Below are positions 26,237 through 35,359 of a stretch of DNA of 64,000 bases, piece by piece. Source of the DNA: Thermoleophilia bacterium. GTDB taxonomy: Bacteria > Actinomycetota > Thermoleophilia > RBG-16-64-13. Numbering within the stretch: position 1 is the first letter of the stretch; the number at the start of each line of letters is the position of its first letter. The translations under genes were made by a program, and so were the position numbers. The stretch is taken from contig JAOSKU010000001.1 of NCBI GenBank assembly GCA_027493445.1, positions 4,169,845 to 4,233,844 of the forward strand, given 5' to 3'. The notes below the pieces were generated by a model that saw only the letters and a program-made list of their open reading frames with translations, did not search any database and was not told the DNA's origin.

Positions 26237-26265
26237 TTGCCGGAGCCTGCCGATGGTGCTAGTAT
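26237..26265 (+). promoter_or_regulatory. Probable promoter of the NYN-domain gene
   Basis: TTGCCG at 26237-26242 and TAGTAT at 26260-26265 with an exact 17-base spacer. The transcript would start near 26272 and carry a GGGCCC stem-loop (26304-26320) before the GTG start at 26344. Confidence 0.45.
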
Positions 26266-26302
26266 CATCGAGCGGACCGGTTACGGACCCGCATTGTTAT
26301 CT

Positions 26303-26330
26303 AGGGCCCCTTACGGGCCCTTTCTACTTC
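26303..26330 (+). terminator. GGGCCC stem-loop followed by T-rich tract in the NYN leader
   Basis: AGGGCCC-CTTAC-GGGCCCT is followed by TTCTACTTCT. It could terminate transcription from upstream, or act as an attenuator in the leader of the NYN gene. Confidence 0.35.
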
Positions 26331-26343
26331 TGGGGGTAGAAGC

Positions 26344-27164
26344 GTGGGGAGGTTCGCAGTCTTCATTGACGCAGGATACCTCTTTGCCGCGTCTGGAAGT
26401 CTTCTGTTCGATAGCGTCAGCCGCCGCGATATCGTGATCGACTTTGCCGGCATCACCAACGCGCTCCGGGAACTCGGGGCACGGGAATGCTCGAAGGAGC
26501 ATCTGCGGAGTACTGGTATGACGGGGCACGTGAACTACAGCCAACTCCCGAGCATCTGGAAGTGGCAAACCTTCCTGCCGTGAAGCTTAGGCTTGGGCGG
26601 TCGACGCGCCAGGGCCAGAAGGGGGTGGATTCCCGGATCGTGCGTGACTTGATTATTCTTTCGTTCGAGCGGGCGATCACGGACGCCTACCTGATTGGCG
26701 GGGACGAGGACCTCCGTGAGGGCGTTAGTGAAGCCCAGGAACGCGGAGTGCGAGTCACCCTTGTAACTATAGACTCGCCTGCCGGACAGAATCTCTCCCC
26801 TACTCTCGCTATGGAGGCTGACGACGTAATCACTCTTGACAGAGAGTTCGTCGAGCCACACGTTCGGCGACGAGAGTCTCAGATGGTGGCGGCGACCGAA
26901 CCATCGGATCCTCATGATCCCGTCGCGTTGGGACAGGCCTACGGAGTCACCCACCTCGAGCAGATCGGCACTGTCGGGCGAGCGGCCTTGCTTGCAGGCA
27001 AACCCGTCATCCCTCACGAGGTCGACCGTGTCTTGCTCTCGCTGGCTCGGGACACACTGGGAGTGGCGGAGGTTAGCGACGACTTCCGCAAGGAGATGCG
27101 CCGCGGTTTCTGGTTGGCCATGGGTGATTCGAGCTCCGATACCACGGGTTCGAGCAACACATAG
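26344..27164 (+). pseudogene. NYN-domain (LabA-like/PIN-like) putative RNase, one frameshift
   Basis: From GTG 26344 the start RFAVFIDAGYLFAASGSLLF carries the first catalytic Asp. The frame is lost near 26508-26510, where one G is missing. It resumes at YWYDGARELQPTPEHLEVAN, continues with the second acidic cluster in KGVDSRIVRDLIILS and ends the domain with DAYLIGGDEDLREGV. A C-terminal OST-HTH-like helical region follows (residues 190-270: VLLSLARDTLGVAEVSDDFR). Corrected length is about 273 residues. NYN proteins are Mg-dependent nucleases of RNA metabolism or defence. It has its own promoter. Confidence 0.78.
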
Positions 27165-27175
27165 GTTTTCGGCCC

Positions 27176-27526
27176 TCAGCTCACGAGCCAGTAGTGAACC
27201 AAAGCCCCGAGAAGCCAGGAACCGGAGCTCCCCAGGAGGACCAAGGGCAGGGACAGATGCCACTTGAGTAGTAGGAGCGCGACCGCGAAGAAGAGGATGC
27301 TCGGAGCGATCCCCCAGAGGGCGCCTCTGGCCAACTCCTGGACCACGTCCGGCTCCCCTCCGTGGTCCAGGTACGTCCAAACCAAAACCAGGGCGCCGGT
27401 CAAGGGCATGACCCCTATCAAGCCGCCCAGGGATGGGAACCTGGCGGCGATGGCTGTGGCAAGAAGGACCACGGCGACCGTGACGAGGGTTTTCGTGAGG
27501 ATCAAGATCACGACCGCATTATACAA
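27176..27526 (-). CDS. DUF3147/GlpM-like small membrane protein
   Basis: 116 residues with four hydrophobic helices (ILTKTLVTVAVVLLATAIAA, GLIGVMPLTGALVLVWTYL, GIAPSILFFAVALLLLKWH, LVLLGSSGSWLLGALVHYWL). The GGLIGVMPLTG motif after helix 1 is typical of DUF3147. Function unknown. It is convergent with the NYN gene. Confidence 0.65.
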   Translation of the reverse strand: MYNAVVILILTKTLVTVAVVLLATAIAARFPSLGGLIGVMPLTGALVLVWTYLDHGGEPDVVQELARGALWGIAPSILFFAVALLLLKWHLSLPLVLLGSSGSWLLGALVHYWLVS

Positions 27527-27692
27527 TCAGGACTGGGCCGACCCTGCCGTCTGCGCGGCGCGCCGCTGAAACGATGGGTGCGGCCTGGTCTTCAAAGCTT
27601 GACCGCCGGCAGCCCATCCACCAGATGGCAGGCGGCCGCCCAGTTGGAATGAAGTCCGCCGAGCGCGAGGGATAGCCGAGGGAGCAGGACCC

Positions 27693-28049
27693 ATGCTTGT
27701 CAGACACCGAGGATGCGCGCCGAAGGTGGACGCCACCGCCTACGTGGCGCCTACGGCCGTGCTTGTGGGCGACGTCACGGTCGGCCGCGAGAGCCGGATC
27801 ATGTACGGGGCGGTGCTGGACGCGGAGGGCGCCAGCATTGGGGTGGGGGTGTGCTGCATCGTATGCGAGAACGCCGTAGTCCGGGCCACCGCGCTGGGTG
27901 GGGCGGGCCATCCAGTGAGGATCGAGGAGCATGCGTTCATCAGTCCCCACGCCACGCTGCTCGGATGCACCGTCGAGGCCCGGGCGTACATCGCCGCCGG
28001 CGCCACCGTGCTCCACGGGGCCCAGGTGGGTACCGGCGCCGTGGTCTAG
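27693..28049 (+). CDS. Gamma-carbonic-anhydrase-like left-handed beta-helix protein, probably 3' disrupted
   Basis: Hexapeptide repeats form a left-handed beta-helix: YVAPTAVLVGDVTVGRESRI, then IEEHAFISPHATLLGCTVEA and AYIAAGATVLHGAQVG. The frame stops at 28047-28049, after about 118 residues, whereas relatives run to about 170-220 with a final helix. A weakly similar continuation (GGVPGDHPDSYSDEHHH) lies in another frame downstream, so a frameshift is likely. The three zinc His of CamH are not all evident, so enzyme activity is doubtful. Confidence 0.6.
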   Translation: MLVRHRGCAPKVDATAYVAPTAVLVGDVTVGRESRIMYGAVLDAEGASIGVGVCCIVCENAVVRATALGGAGHPVRIEEHAFISPHATLLGCTVEARAYIAAGATVLHGAQVGTGAVV

Positions 28050-28180
28050 CGCTTCTGCTCGAGAACCATGATGGTTCACCGAGCACCGCTCGACCATGCC
28101 CGCGACGGGTGGGGTACCAGGCGACCACCCAGACTCCTACTCCGATGAGCATCATCATACGGGCATTCGAGAGGTGACCG

Positions 28181-29722
28181 ATGAGGCGGATGGACTACCG
28201 GTATCGTCACCGCGATGCCATGTGTCTTCGCCGCCTGCTTCACGCCTTCATCTCCGCCCTGATCCCCGGTGCTGGGCAACTTGCCGCTGGAGCACGCCGG
28301 CGCGGTTTCATCATGCTCGGAGTTGTGATACTGCTGCTGGCCTGCGGCGTGGTCCTCGCAATGCAAGGGTTGGACCAGGTTCTGTCGTACGTGGTCCGAC
28401 CCCGGGTCTTGCTCATGCTTCTGGGGCTCAACGTCGCGCTGCTGGCCTTCCGGCTGTTTGCCGTGCTCGATGCGTACCGGGCGGGTGGGGTCAGGTCTCG
28501 GGAGGCGACTGAGGTCTCGCGGCTTCGAGTCGCCGCCGGCGGCGTGGCGCTGGCCTTGCTGCTGTTCCTTACGGTGGCGCCGCACGGGATCACGGGATAC
28601 TACATCTACCTCTCACACGATCTGCTGACCGGCGTCTTCGCCGGCAAGACCGACGTAGAGCCACGTTCGACTTCCGACCTACCTTCGATGACCACACCGC
28701 CTTCGCCCCCAGCGTTGACATCGACCACCTGGACGACGCCCACCAGCCGGCCGACGCCGATCAGCCAGACGACATCGACCACTGAAGCCCCCCCCGATAC
28801 CGCCTCTGACCTCGAGTGGGGTGAAGACCAGCGGTTGACGATCCTCCTCATAGGCACGGACGCCGGCTACGGCCGGCGCGGAGCCCGAGCTGATTCGATC
28901 ATGGTGGTCACCCTCGGGCTGCAGGAGGGTCATGTGGCGCTCTTCGGCATCCCACGCAACACGGGTGATCTGCCGCTGAGCGGGAGAACCGCGAAGGCGT
29001 TTGGCACGAGGGTTTACTCCGGCATGATCAGCGATCTCTACCAAGACGCGTGGGATCAGCCGCAGCTGGCGCCGGAGGGAGGCGACCCGGGGGCTGTGGT
29101 GCTGCGCGAGGTGGCGAGCACGCTTCTTGGGATCCCGGTGGACCACTACGCGGTGATCGACATGGGCGGCTTCGTGGACCTGGTAGACGCATTCGGCGGG
29201 ATCACCCTCAACGTGAAGGAACGGGTCCATGTCCGGCTCTCTCCGCCCACGAAGGGCGAGGAGTATCGAATCTACGACATCCTCCCCGGCAAGCGGCAGC
29301 TAGACGGTCACGAGGCGCTGGCCTTCGCGCGCTCGCGGACGGGGAACAGCGACTACGACCGCATGCGCAGGCAGCGCTGTGTCTTGAAGGCCTTGCTGTA
29401 TCAGAATGGGGCCACGGAGCTGGCATTGAAGTTCCCGAACATCGTCCAGGTCATCCGCGACAACCTGAGGACCGACATCCCTGTTGAGAGGCTTCCGGAG
29501 CTGGTCAAGGTGCGCGCCAAACTGAAGACCGACCAGATGCTAACCATCGGCTTTACGCCGCCCGACTACATCACGGGGCGAAACGAGCTTGGCTACAACA
29601 TCTTGGATCGGGAGCTGGTCCAGTACACGGTCCGCGAGATCATCCGGAACCCGGACCGGGTGCTGGAAGCCCAAGGTTCCGACGCCAACGTGGATACGTC
29701 CGATTGCTGGAAAGTGGACTGA
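28181..29722 (+). CDS. LytR-CpsA-Psr (LCP) family cell-wall glycopolymer ligase
   Basis: 513 residues. The N-terminal part has several TM helices (about residues 33-145: RRGFIMLGVVILLLACGVVL, VLLMLLGLNVALLAF, VALALLLFLTVAPHGITG). A Thr/Pro/Ser-rich extracellular linker (about 165-208) leads to the LCP domain: LTILLIGTDAGYGRRGARAD, FGIPRNTG, YAVIDMGGFVDLVDAFGGI, LDGHEALAFARSR with the conserved Arg cluster, and DYDRMRRQ. LCP enzymes attach polyprenyl-linked polymers to peptidoglycan, or glycans to proteins. The extra N-terminal helices are more than the single TM usual in LCP proteins. ATG 28181 follows GAGGTG. Confidence 0.9.
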   Translation: MRRMDYRYRHRDAMCLRRLLHAFISALIPGAGQLAAGARRRGFIMLGVVILLLACGVVLAMQGLDQVLSYVVRPRVLLMLLGLNVALLAFRLFAVLDAYRAGGVRSREATEVSRLRVAAGGVALALLLFLTVAPHGITGYYIYLSHDLLTGVFAGKTDVEPRSTSDLPSMTTPPSPPALTSTTWTTPTSRPTPISQTTSTTEAPPDTASDLEWGEDQRLTILLIGTDAGYGRRGARADSIMVVTLGLQEGHVALFGIPRNTGDLPLSGRTAKAFGTRVYSGMISDLYQDAWDQPQLAPEGGDPGAVVLREVASTLLGIPVDHYAVIDMGGFVDLVDAFGGITLNVKERVHVRLSPPTKGEEYRIYDILPGKRQLDGHEALAFARSRTGNSDYDRMRRQRCVLKALLYQNGATELALKFPNIVQVIRDNLRTDIPVERLPELVKVRAKLKTDQMLTIGFTPPDYITGRNELGYNILDRELVQYTVREIIRNPDRVLEAQGSDANVDTSDCWKVD

Positions 29723-29845
29723 TACGCGCGGTCCACCTGCATGGGCCGGGGGGACACTCCAGCCGTTCTTGCCGATACCAGGCGTCACCTGGGGGCACCA
29801 GCGAGCTCCTAGACTACTTGTTTTCAGGACACCACGAGTGTAAGG

Positions 29846-30090
29846 CGGACGAGCCTGAGCCTGCCTAGTTTGGCGCTCGGCCTGCCGGATCGTCTGGAGG
29901 ACGAGCCCGTGCGGTTGAGCCGACCCGAACGAGGGCGGCTGATCGCCGGTGAGCTTTCTCGGGCTCGTTCCTCTTTCCTCGCTGACGTCTTCCGCAGTTG
30001 GGACGACAACGACATCGCCGTCCTCGGAGCACTCGGAGGTTCTACGCCCTTCGACTTGGTGATTCCAGGCCCTACCGTTGTGGAGAGCGG
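29846..30090 (+). pseudogene. Possible MarR-family regulator C-terminal remnant
   Basis: An open stretch reads VRLSRPERGRLIAGELSRAR and FLADVFRSWDDNDIAVLGAL, closely resembling the wing end and C-terminal dimerisation helices of MarR proteins. The recognition helix is absent and the last helix switches frame (RRFYALRL). No start is evident. It is a fragment at best; the remaining 120 bases after the LCP gene show nothing. Confidence 0.4.
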
Positions 30091-30100
30091 AGGGAGACGA

Positions 30101-31849
30101 TCACGATGACGGCTCGAGCCTGGCTACGACGTTCCAGAGCACCTGCGCCGCCTCGGCCCGGGTGGCCGCCTGCCACGGACTCCAGTCCGGGGTGAAACCC
30201 ACGATCCCGTCGAGCAGTCCCTGCTGCTCGGCCAGCCACATGTTGGCGGCGTGCACCGGGTCGAAGCTCCCGAGTGTCGGGTACTTGTTGTATGGTGAAT
30301 AGGGCGAAGGGGGCAGCAGCTCCGGATGGAGGGCCTTCACCGCCCGCACGATCAGGGTGACCAGTTGGGCTCTGGTTAGCTGTGCGTAGGGCGAGAAGTG
30401 GTCCGCTGAGGTGCCCCTGATGACGCCGAGCTTCGCCAGGGCGGCCACGTACTCGTGGGGGAAGAGAGTGGCTGGGTCGTCGGCGCCGAGGTCGACGAAG
30501 GGGGCCACGAGCTCCTCGGACGCCGGAACATCCAAAGCCACGGCCAGCATCTTCGCAAACTGAGCGCGGGTCAGGGGAGCATCGGGCCGGGCGTCGGTGC
30601 CTTGGGCGGCAGGGTAGCCCACCAAAGCTCCCAGCTCCTGCAGCCCGGCGGCAGCTGTGTAGTAGGGATCGGTGCCGGGCACGTCGGCGAAGCCCGGCGG
30701 TGGTGAGGGCGAACGGCTGGCCAGAGCCAGGCCTCCCCCGCGGCGAATCACGGGCGTGACCACACTCTCGCCGTCGGTGTTCCAGGTCTGCTCGTAGCCG
30801 GCGACCACGGCCAGCCGGGTGACCGCGCCCCGAGACCCGTCATAGACGAACAGGTAGCTCTGTCCGTAGCTGTAGCCATCCGGATATCGGGGGACTCGAG
30901 ACTGGCCCACCCAGATGAGCAGGTCGCCCTGTAGACGGAGACCTCCCACCAGGTAGCCGGGGGCCGGAATGCGGATCGGCGTACCGTCCTCCAGATCCAG
31001 CCAGACCAGGAAGGCCTGGCCTTTCTCCCACGAGGCCCAGGCGATGTGCTGACCGTCGGCTCGTACCCCTTGGATCTCGACGTTCGTCGCCACGGCGGAG
31101 TCGGTGCCCGAGGCCAAGTCGAAGCGGTGCAGTGTAGGCGATCCCCCATCGCCTTTGGCGACGTAGTAGACGTGGTCGCCGTCCAGGTGCTCAGGTCGCT
31201 CAGCGAAGGGGAGCCGGCGCAATCCTCCGGTCATGCGCTCCGCCGTCCAGGCGACGAATCGTTGTTCGACCCGATCGTAGGTGGTGAAGACCACCCAGCG
31301 CTCACTCGCCCAGAAGTCGTAGACCGGGCTGTCGACCGTCTGTTGGTCGGCGAGTATGCTCGCGCGGCTGGTGGCGATGTCGTAGGCCATGAGTCGGTTC
31401 GTGGCCGAATGGCCCTCGACCCAGACAACCCACGGACCGCGTGCGATGCACTCCGCCCAACGTACCATGGGCCCGGTGATTGTCACGTCTGTACCGGTCG
31501 AGAGGGTGCGGAGATGGACCTCAGCGAGCCCCACCTGGTCCCGGGTCACGTAGGCCAAGTGGTCGGCGTGGAGGCTGAGCTGAGTGACGTCGGCCTCGGT
31601 GGGGTACGCCGCCGTCTGTCCCTCGGTCTCGTCGTAGACCAGGACCGCCGGTGTCACCCCCATCGAGGCGAACGCCCGCCGGCCCCACGCCACGCGCCCA
31701 TCATCCACCTGCGGATCGACGACAAACTCGCCCTGGCGGATCATCTGGAGCTCCCAGCCGCCCACGTTCATGAGGGCGGAGGCCGGGCCGGCCAGGAATC
31801 CGACCAGTAGGCCGGCGGTGACGATGACCATGCACCACACTTCGACCAT
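30101..31849 (-). CDS. Secreted beta-propeller protein with C-terminal SLH domains
   Basis: 582 residues. An N-terminal signal (VIVTAGLLVGFLAGPASA) is followed by about 350 residues of TolB/WD40-like blades with repeated 'dG..iaW......v.l.dl.tG' patterns (VDDGRVAWGRR, ADHLAYVTRDQVG, GDHVYYVAKGD). Then come a short linker and three SLH motifs (FADVPGTDPYYTAAAGLQEL, LTRAQFAKMLAVALDV, HEYVAALAKLGVIRG, LTRAQLVTLIVRAVKAL, ATRAEAAQVLWNV). SLH domains anchor proteins to pyruvylated wall polymers in S-layered monoderms. The ligand of the propeller is unknown. It is convergent with the MarR remnant. Confidence 0.88.
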   Translation of the reverse strand: MVEVWCMVIVTAGLLVGFLAGPASALMNVGGWELQMIRQGEFVVDPQVDDGRVAWGRRAFASMGVTPAVLVYDETEGQTAAYPTEADVTQLSLHADHLAYVTRDQVGLAEVHLRTLSTGTDVTITGPMVRWAECIARGPWVVWVEGHSATNRLMAYDIATSRASILADQQTVDSPVYDFWASERWVVFTTYDRVEQRFVAWTAERMTGGLRRLPFAERPEHLDGDHVYYVAKGDGGSPTLHRFDLASGTDSAVATNVEIQGVRADGQHIAWASWEKGQAFLVWLDLEDGTPIRIPAPGYLVGGLRLQGDLLIWVGQSRVPRYPDGYSYGQSYLFVYDGSRGAVTRLAVVAGYEQTWNTDGESVVTPVIRRGGGLALASRSPSPPPGFADVPGTDPYYTAAAGLQELGALVGYPAAQGTDARPDAPLTRAQFAKMLAVALDVPASEELVAPFVDLGADDPATLFPHEYVAALAKLGVIRGTSADHFSPYAQLTRAQLVTLIVRAVKALHPELLPPSPYSPYNKYPTLGSFDPVHAANMWLAEQQGLLDGIVGFTPDWSPWQAATRAEAAQVLWNVVARLEPSS

Positions 31850-32094
31850 GCGATGGGTGGCTTGAAGTGTGCGGGGGTGCGGCTTTCCATGATCCCTCCT
31901 CGAGCGTGACCCTCGTCCCGACTGTATCCCGGCCGGCGGCGGCGGTCAACGCGCCGCGGGCGGGCCGGGGCGAAGGCTGATCCACTCGGAGACTCTGAGG
32001 CTGGTTTAGATCGTTGCCAAACGCAGGTAACTCCTTGCCCATCGCAGCTCTACCAGCTATCGTGGTTGCCTGGGTGACCATTCAAGGGGGAACC

Positions 32095-32730
32095 ATGACG
32101 AACTCAGAGGCTACCGGCCTAGAGCTCTATGACCGAGAGGGCGTCGACATCGAGGACCTCCGTATTCCCGGAGCGCACGTCTGCTTGATCTATGACAACG
32201 AGGACGAGCGCCAGGACGTCGTCTTGCGATTCATAGAAGCGGGCATCCGAGCCGGGGAGCGCATAGCCTACTTCGCTGAGTCCATGGACGCCGAGGAGGT
32301 GCGCTCCTGGCTTCAGGCTCGCGGAGTGGAGATACCCGCAGCTGGTCGCTTTGACGTCATACCGGCCCGGGAGGTGTACTGCCCCGACGGTGAGTTTTCG
32401 ATCGACGCGATGATGGAGAGATGGCAGGTCTTCGACCGTGAAACGAGCGCGGCTGGTTTTCCCGGATGCCGGGCCACGGGCGAGACCACCTGGTCCCGGG
32501 AGGTACCTGGTGGGGAGCGCATCGCTGAATACTGCGCTCGCCTGAACGATGTCCTGGTCGGCACATCCATCGGTGCGCTGTGCCAGTACGACTCGCGACG
32601 CTTCGACGGGGCGACGCTCCTGGACGTGCTCAGGGTTCACCCGCTCATGCTGGTGGGGAGCCAGGTGGTCCGCAATCCGTACTTCATGGGATCGACCGAG
32701 TTCCTAGCTTCGCGTGGCCTTTCGGCTTGA
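32095..32730 (+). CDS. MEDS-domain sensory protein
   Basis: 211 residues from ATG 32095 with AAGGGGG upstream. The sequence fits the MEDS (methanogen/methylotroph DcmR sensory) domain: HVCLIYDNEDERQDVVLRFI, GERIAYFAES, WLQARGVE and ALCQYDSRRFDG. MEDS domains are thought to sense small hydrocarbon derivatives or to serve as input modules in phosphatase/kinase circuits. The gene overlaps the start of the PP2C-type phosphatase gene by 17 bases, so the two products probably form one signalling pair. Confidence 0.82.
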   Translation: MTNSEATGLELYDREGVDIEDLRIPGAHVCLIYDNEDERQDVVLRFIEAGIRAGERIAYFAESMDAEEVRSWLQARGVEIPAAGRFDVIPAREVYCPDGEFSIDAMMERWQVFDRETSAAGFPGCRATGETTWSREVPGGERIAEYCARLNDVLVGTSIGALCQYDSRRFDGATLLDVLRVHPLMLVGSQVVRNPYFMGSTEFLASRGLSA

Positions 32731-34320
32731 CGAGCAGCAGTCCCCTGGGTTCGGAGCAGAGCCAGAGGTTCTAGGCCAGCTTCTCGCTGCGCAAACCCTT
32801 CTCGCCCGCTTGCGGTGCACGCGGACGACCCTGGAGTTCGTAGCGCACGCTCTCCGGCTGGTGCCCCCGGTTCAAGCTTCCGCCGCCGTACTGACAGCGG
32901 ACGAGCTGGAAGTCTTCGACGGCGAGTGGGGAGAGCTGCGCGAGAGGCTCGTTGAGTGCCAGATTGGCCGCGAGGCTGGCTACGCCTGGCATTCCTTCCC
33001 GGAAGGCGAGGTTCTGGTTCTCGACGTCGGCACTCTGCGCCAAGTCTACGGCTGCCTCTACGCGTGCTGTCACAACCGCGAGGGTGTTGCGCCCTACATC
33101 CCGTTCCTGACGAACCTGGCCGGCTCCGTTGCCTTGACCCTGGAGAATCAGGCTCAGCGGAGGGCGGTGGAAGAGACCACTGCCGAGCTCCTGGCCAGCA
33201 AGCGTGACTACGAGCTGCTCTTCCAGGGGATGACGAGCGGCTTTGCGACACATGAGATGATCGTCGATGAGCAGGGCAATGCCGTCGACTACCGTATCCT
33301 GAGCGTCAACCAGGCCTTCGAGAACCTCACGGGCCTCAAGGCGAGCGAGGTTGTCGGGCGTACCGCCAGGGAGGTGCTCCCGGGGCTCGAGCCCGAGTGG
33401 ATCGAAACCTTCGCTGAGGTGGCTCTCCGTGGTAAGTACCTGCACTTCGAGAACTACTGCGCTTCCCTCGGCCGGCACTACGACGTGATCGCCTACAGCA
33501 CCTCTCCAGGGAAGTTCGCTACGCTCTTCAACGACATCACGGAGCGCAAGCAGGAAGAGGAGCGCTTGAGTCGCACCGCCGCGGAGATGGAGGCGGCCTA
33601 CCGGCGGGAGCACGAGATGGCCGAGCACTTGCAGCAGGCGCTCTTGCCCGAGATTCGGAAGGTCCCCGGCATTGAGATCGACTTGACCTACCGGAGCGCC
33701 AGCGACCACGCCCAGGTTGGGGGTGACTTCTACGACCTGGTTCCCCTACCTCAGGGTCGCGTGATGATAGCCGTGGGTGACGTCTGCGGCAAAGGTGTGC
33801 CGGCCGCGAAACGGATGGCGGCGGTGCGCTACACGCTTCGGGCGATGGCTGCCGACGACTTCTCGCCCGGAGTCTGGCTGACGGAGGTCAACCGACGCCT
33901 GGCAGCCATGGATGAGGGGACGGATTTTGTCACGGTGGCTCTGGTCGTGATCGATCTGGCCGGGAAACGACTCGAGTACAGTCTCGCCGGCCATCCCCCA
34001 CCTTATCTTGCGTCCTCCGGAGGGGTTCGGGTGCTCAATCGCGCTGCCGGACTTCCGCTTGCCGTCCTTGCGGAGGGTGTCTATCCGGTCGCCGAGGAAA
34101 CGCTCCTCCCGGGTGATGTGCTGCTCCTCTACACAGACGGTCTTTCGGAGGCCCGCCGTGGGGGACCCTCTTCGGAAGCGAAGAACTCCCTGCGCAGGCG
34201 AGTACTGTCCTCGGAAGACCGTTCGTTGGCGAGGCGGAACGGCTCGTAGAGAGCGCCCAACATTTCAGTCAGGGGGAGCTTCGGGACGACACCGTCGTTG
34301 TCCTCCTCAAGGTCTTGTGA
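32714..34320 (+). CDS. PAS-SpoIIE (PP2C-type) serine phosphatase, C-terminal frameshift
   Basis: From GTG 32714: a GAF-like N-terminal region (about residues 1-155), a PAS domain (about 170-285: YELLFQGMTSGF, FENLTGLKASEVVGR), a short coiled coil with the LQQALLPE motif, and a SpoIIE phosphatase domain with metal-binding Asp in VGGDFYDLVPL, GDVCGKGVPAA and YTDGLSEAR. The five-G run at 34160-34164 lacks one G; restoring it gives the normal end TLFGSEELPAQ through LRDDTVVVLLKVL at 34320. Uncorrected, translation would stop at 34249. Such RsbU-like phosphatases act on anti-anti-sigma factors; no STAS or RsbW gene is nearby. Coupled to the MEDS gene. Confidence 0.85.
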
Positions 34321-34387
34321 GATTCTCCCGGTCCGGTGGTGGCCCGGCGGAGCCCCTTCGGCAGAAGCCGCACGGAAGGAGCAGTAC

Positions 34388-34957
34388 ATGGCCAGGATCC
34401 AGCTCGACACCGACGCCTACCCCTTCCCCATGCCGGTCGTCATGGTCGGCGCGATGTACCAGGGCCGGGCGAATTTCATGCCCGCGGCCTGGGTGACCCG
34501 TGTTACCACGGACCCGCCCCTGCTCCTGATCGCCCTCACGAAGAGCCACTTCACCAGCGCGGGCATACAGGAGCACGGTGAGTTCGGTCTGAGCGTGCCA
34601 AGTCGAGACCTGGTCGCCGCTGTGGACTACTGCGGTCTCGTCTCGGGCCGCGATCAAGACAAGTCCGGGCTGTTCGAGGTCTTCTTCGGCGAGCTCCCGC
34701 ACGCGCCGATGATCGCGGCGTGTCCCCTCACGATCGCGTGCCGGCTGGAGCGGACCTTCGACCTCTCGTCGGAGTGGCTCTTCATCGGCGAGATCGCAGG
34801 CGCCTATGCCGACGAAGAATGTCTCACCAACGGCCAACCGGACCCGCGCAAGGTCGACCCCATAGTTCTCACCATGCCCGACAACCGGTACTGGTCCCTG
34901 GGTGAGATGGTGGGTGCCGCCTGGTCGATCGGCGAGAACTACGCCCCGGAGCGGTGA
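34388..34957 (+). CDS. Flavin reductase-like FMN-binding protein
   Basis: 189 residues. ATG 34388 follows GGAAGGAG. The flavin-reductase-like split-barrel is visible (PFPMPVVMVGAMYQGRANFM, AWVTRVTTDPPLLLIAL, HGEFGLSVPSRDLVAAVDYC). It binds FMN and is related to the archaeal/bacterial group annotated as flavoredoxin. A nearly identical copy of its C-terminal two-thirds, from RDLVAA onward, occurs at 47721-48074 fused to a reverse transcriptase. It stands in a short plus-strand run with the NTF2-like gene. Confidence 0.85.
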   Translation: MARIQLDTDAYPFPMPVVMVGAMYQGRANFMPAAWVTRVTTDPPLLLIALTKSHFTSAGIQEHGEFGLSVPSRDLVAAVDYCGLVSGRDQDKSGLFEVFFGELPHAPMIAACPLTIACRLERTFDLSSEWLFIGEIAGAYADEECLTNGQPDPRKVDPIVLTMPDNRYWSLGEMVGAAWSIGENYAPER

Positions 34958-34981
34958 TGCTGGCGGGGGGGAGGAGTCGCG

Positions 34982-35359
34982 ATGACACCGGAACAGGATG
35001 ACAACCAGGCCGTCCGTGAGGTCCTGGAGAGGTACGTGGACGCCACATTCCGCGCCGACGTGGAGGCCGTGCGGCAGACGTTCCACCCCGGGGCGTCGAT
35101 GGCGGGCTACCTCGGTGACCAACTCCTCGTAGGCACCCCCGAGCCATTCCTGACCGATGTCGGGAGCCGTCCGTCCATGGCCGAGAGTGACGCTCCCTAT
35201 AGAGCCGAGATATCCTCGATCGAGGTCTCCGGACGAGCGGCGAGCGCCACTCTGACCGAATCGGGCTTTTTCGGAGTGATGAGCTTCGTCAACTACTTCA
35301 CGCTGTTGGAGACCGAAGGTGACTGGAAGATCATCAGCAAGACCTTCACGTCATTGTAG
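34982..35359 (+). CDS. NTF2-like (SnoaL/lumazine-binding type) protein
   Basis: 125 residues. Cystatin/NTF2-like fold: VLERYVDATFRADVEAVRQT, the HPGASMAGYLGDQLL strand and the final GDWKIISKTF. Members are small-molecule-binding proteins or enzymes of varied function. It lies 24 bases after the flavin reductase with GGGGAGG near the start, so the two are probably co-transcribed. Confidence 0.72.
   Translation: MTPEQDDNQAVREVLERYVDATFRADVEAVRQTFHPGASMAGYLGDQLLVGTPEPFLTDVGSRPSMAESDAPYRAEISSIEVSGRAASATLTESGFFGVMSFVNYFTLLETEGDWKIISKTFTSL

Larger units (their letters stand above)
25728..26339 (+). pseudogene. FAD/NAD(P)-dependent oxidoreductase, 3' truncated
   Basis: The first 103 residues are a nitrite-reductase/rubredoxin-reductase-like FAD domain: YVTVGSGPAAVSAVETIRAQ, IVIVGAEPYGYYSRPGLAYY and VTLDDGRILSYDR. 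At about 26035, where the next segment (IATG) is expected, the frame changes and all similarity ends. The NADH domain is missing. The remaining open frame to 26339 is unrelated sequence. The break coincides with an island-like segment that also contains the integrase remnant. Confidence 0.7.
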
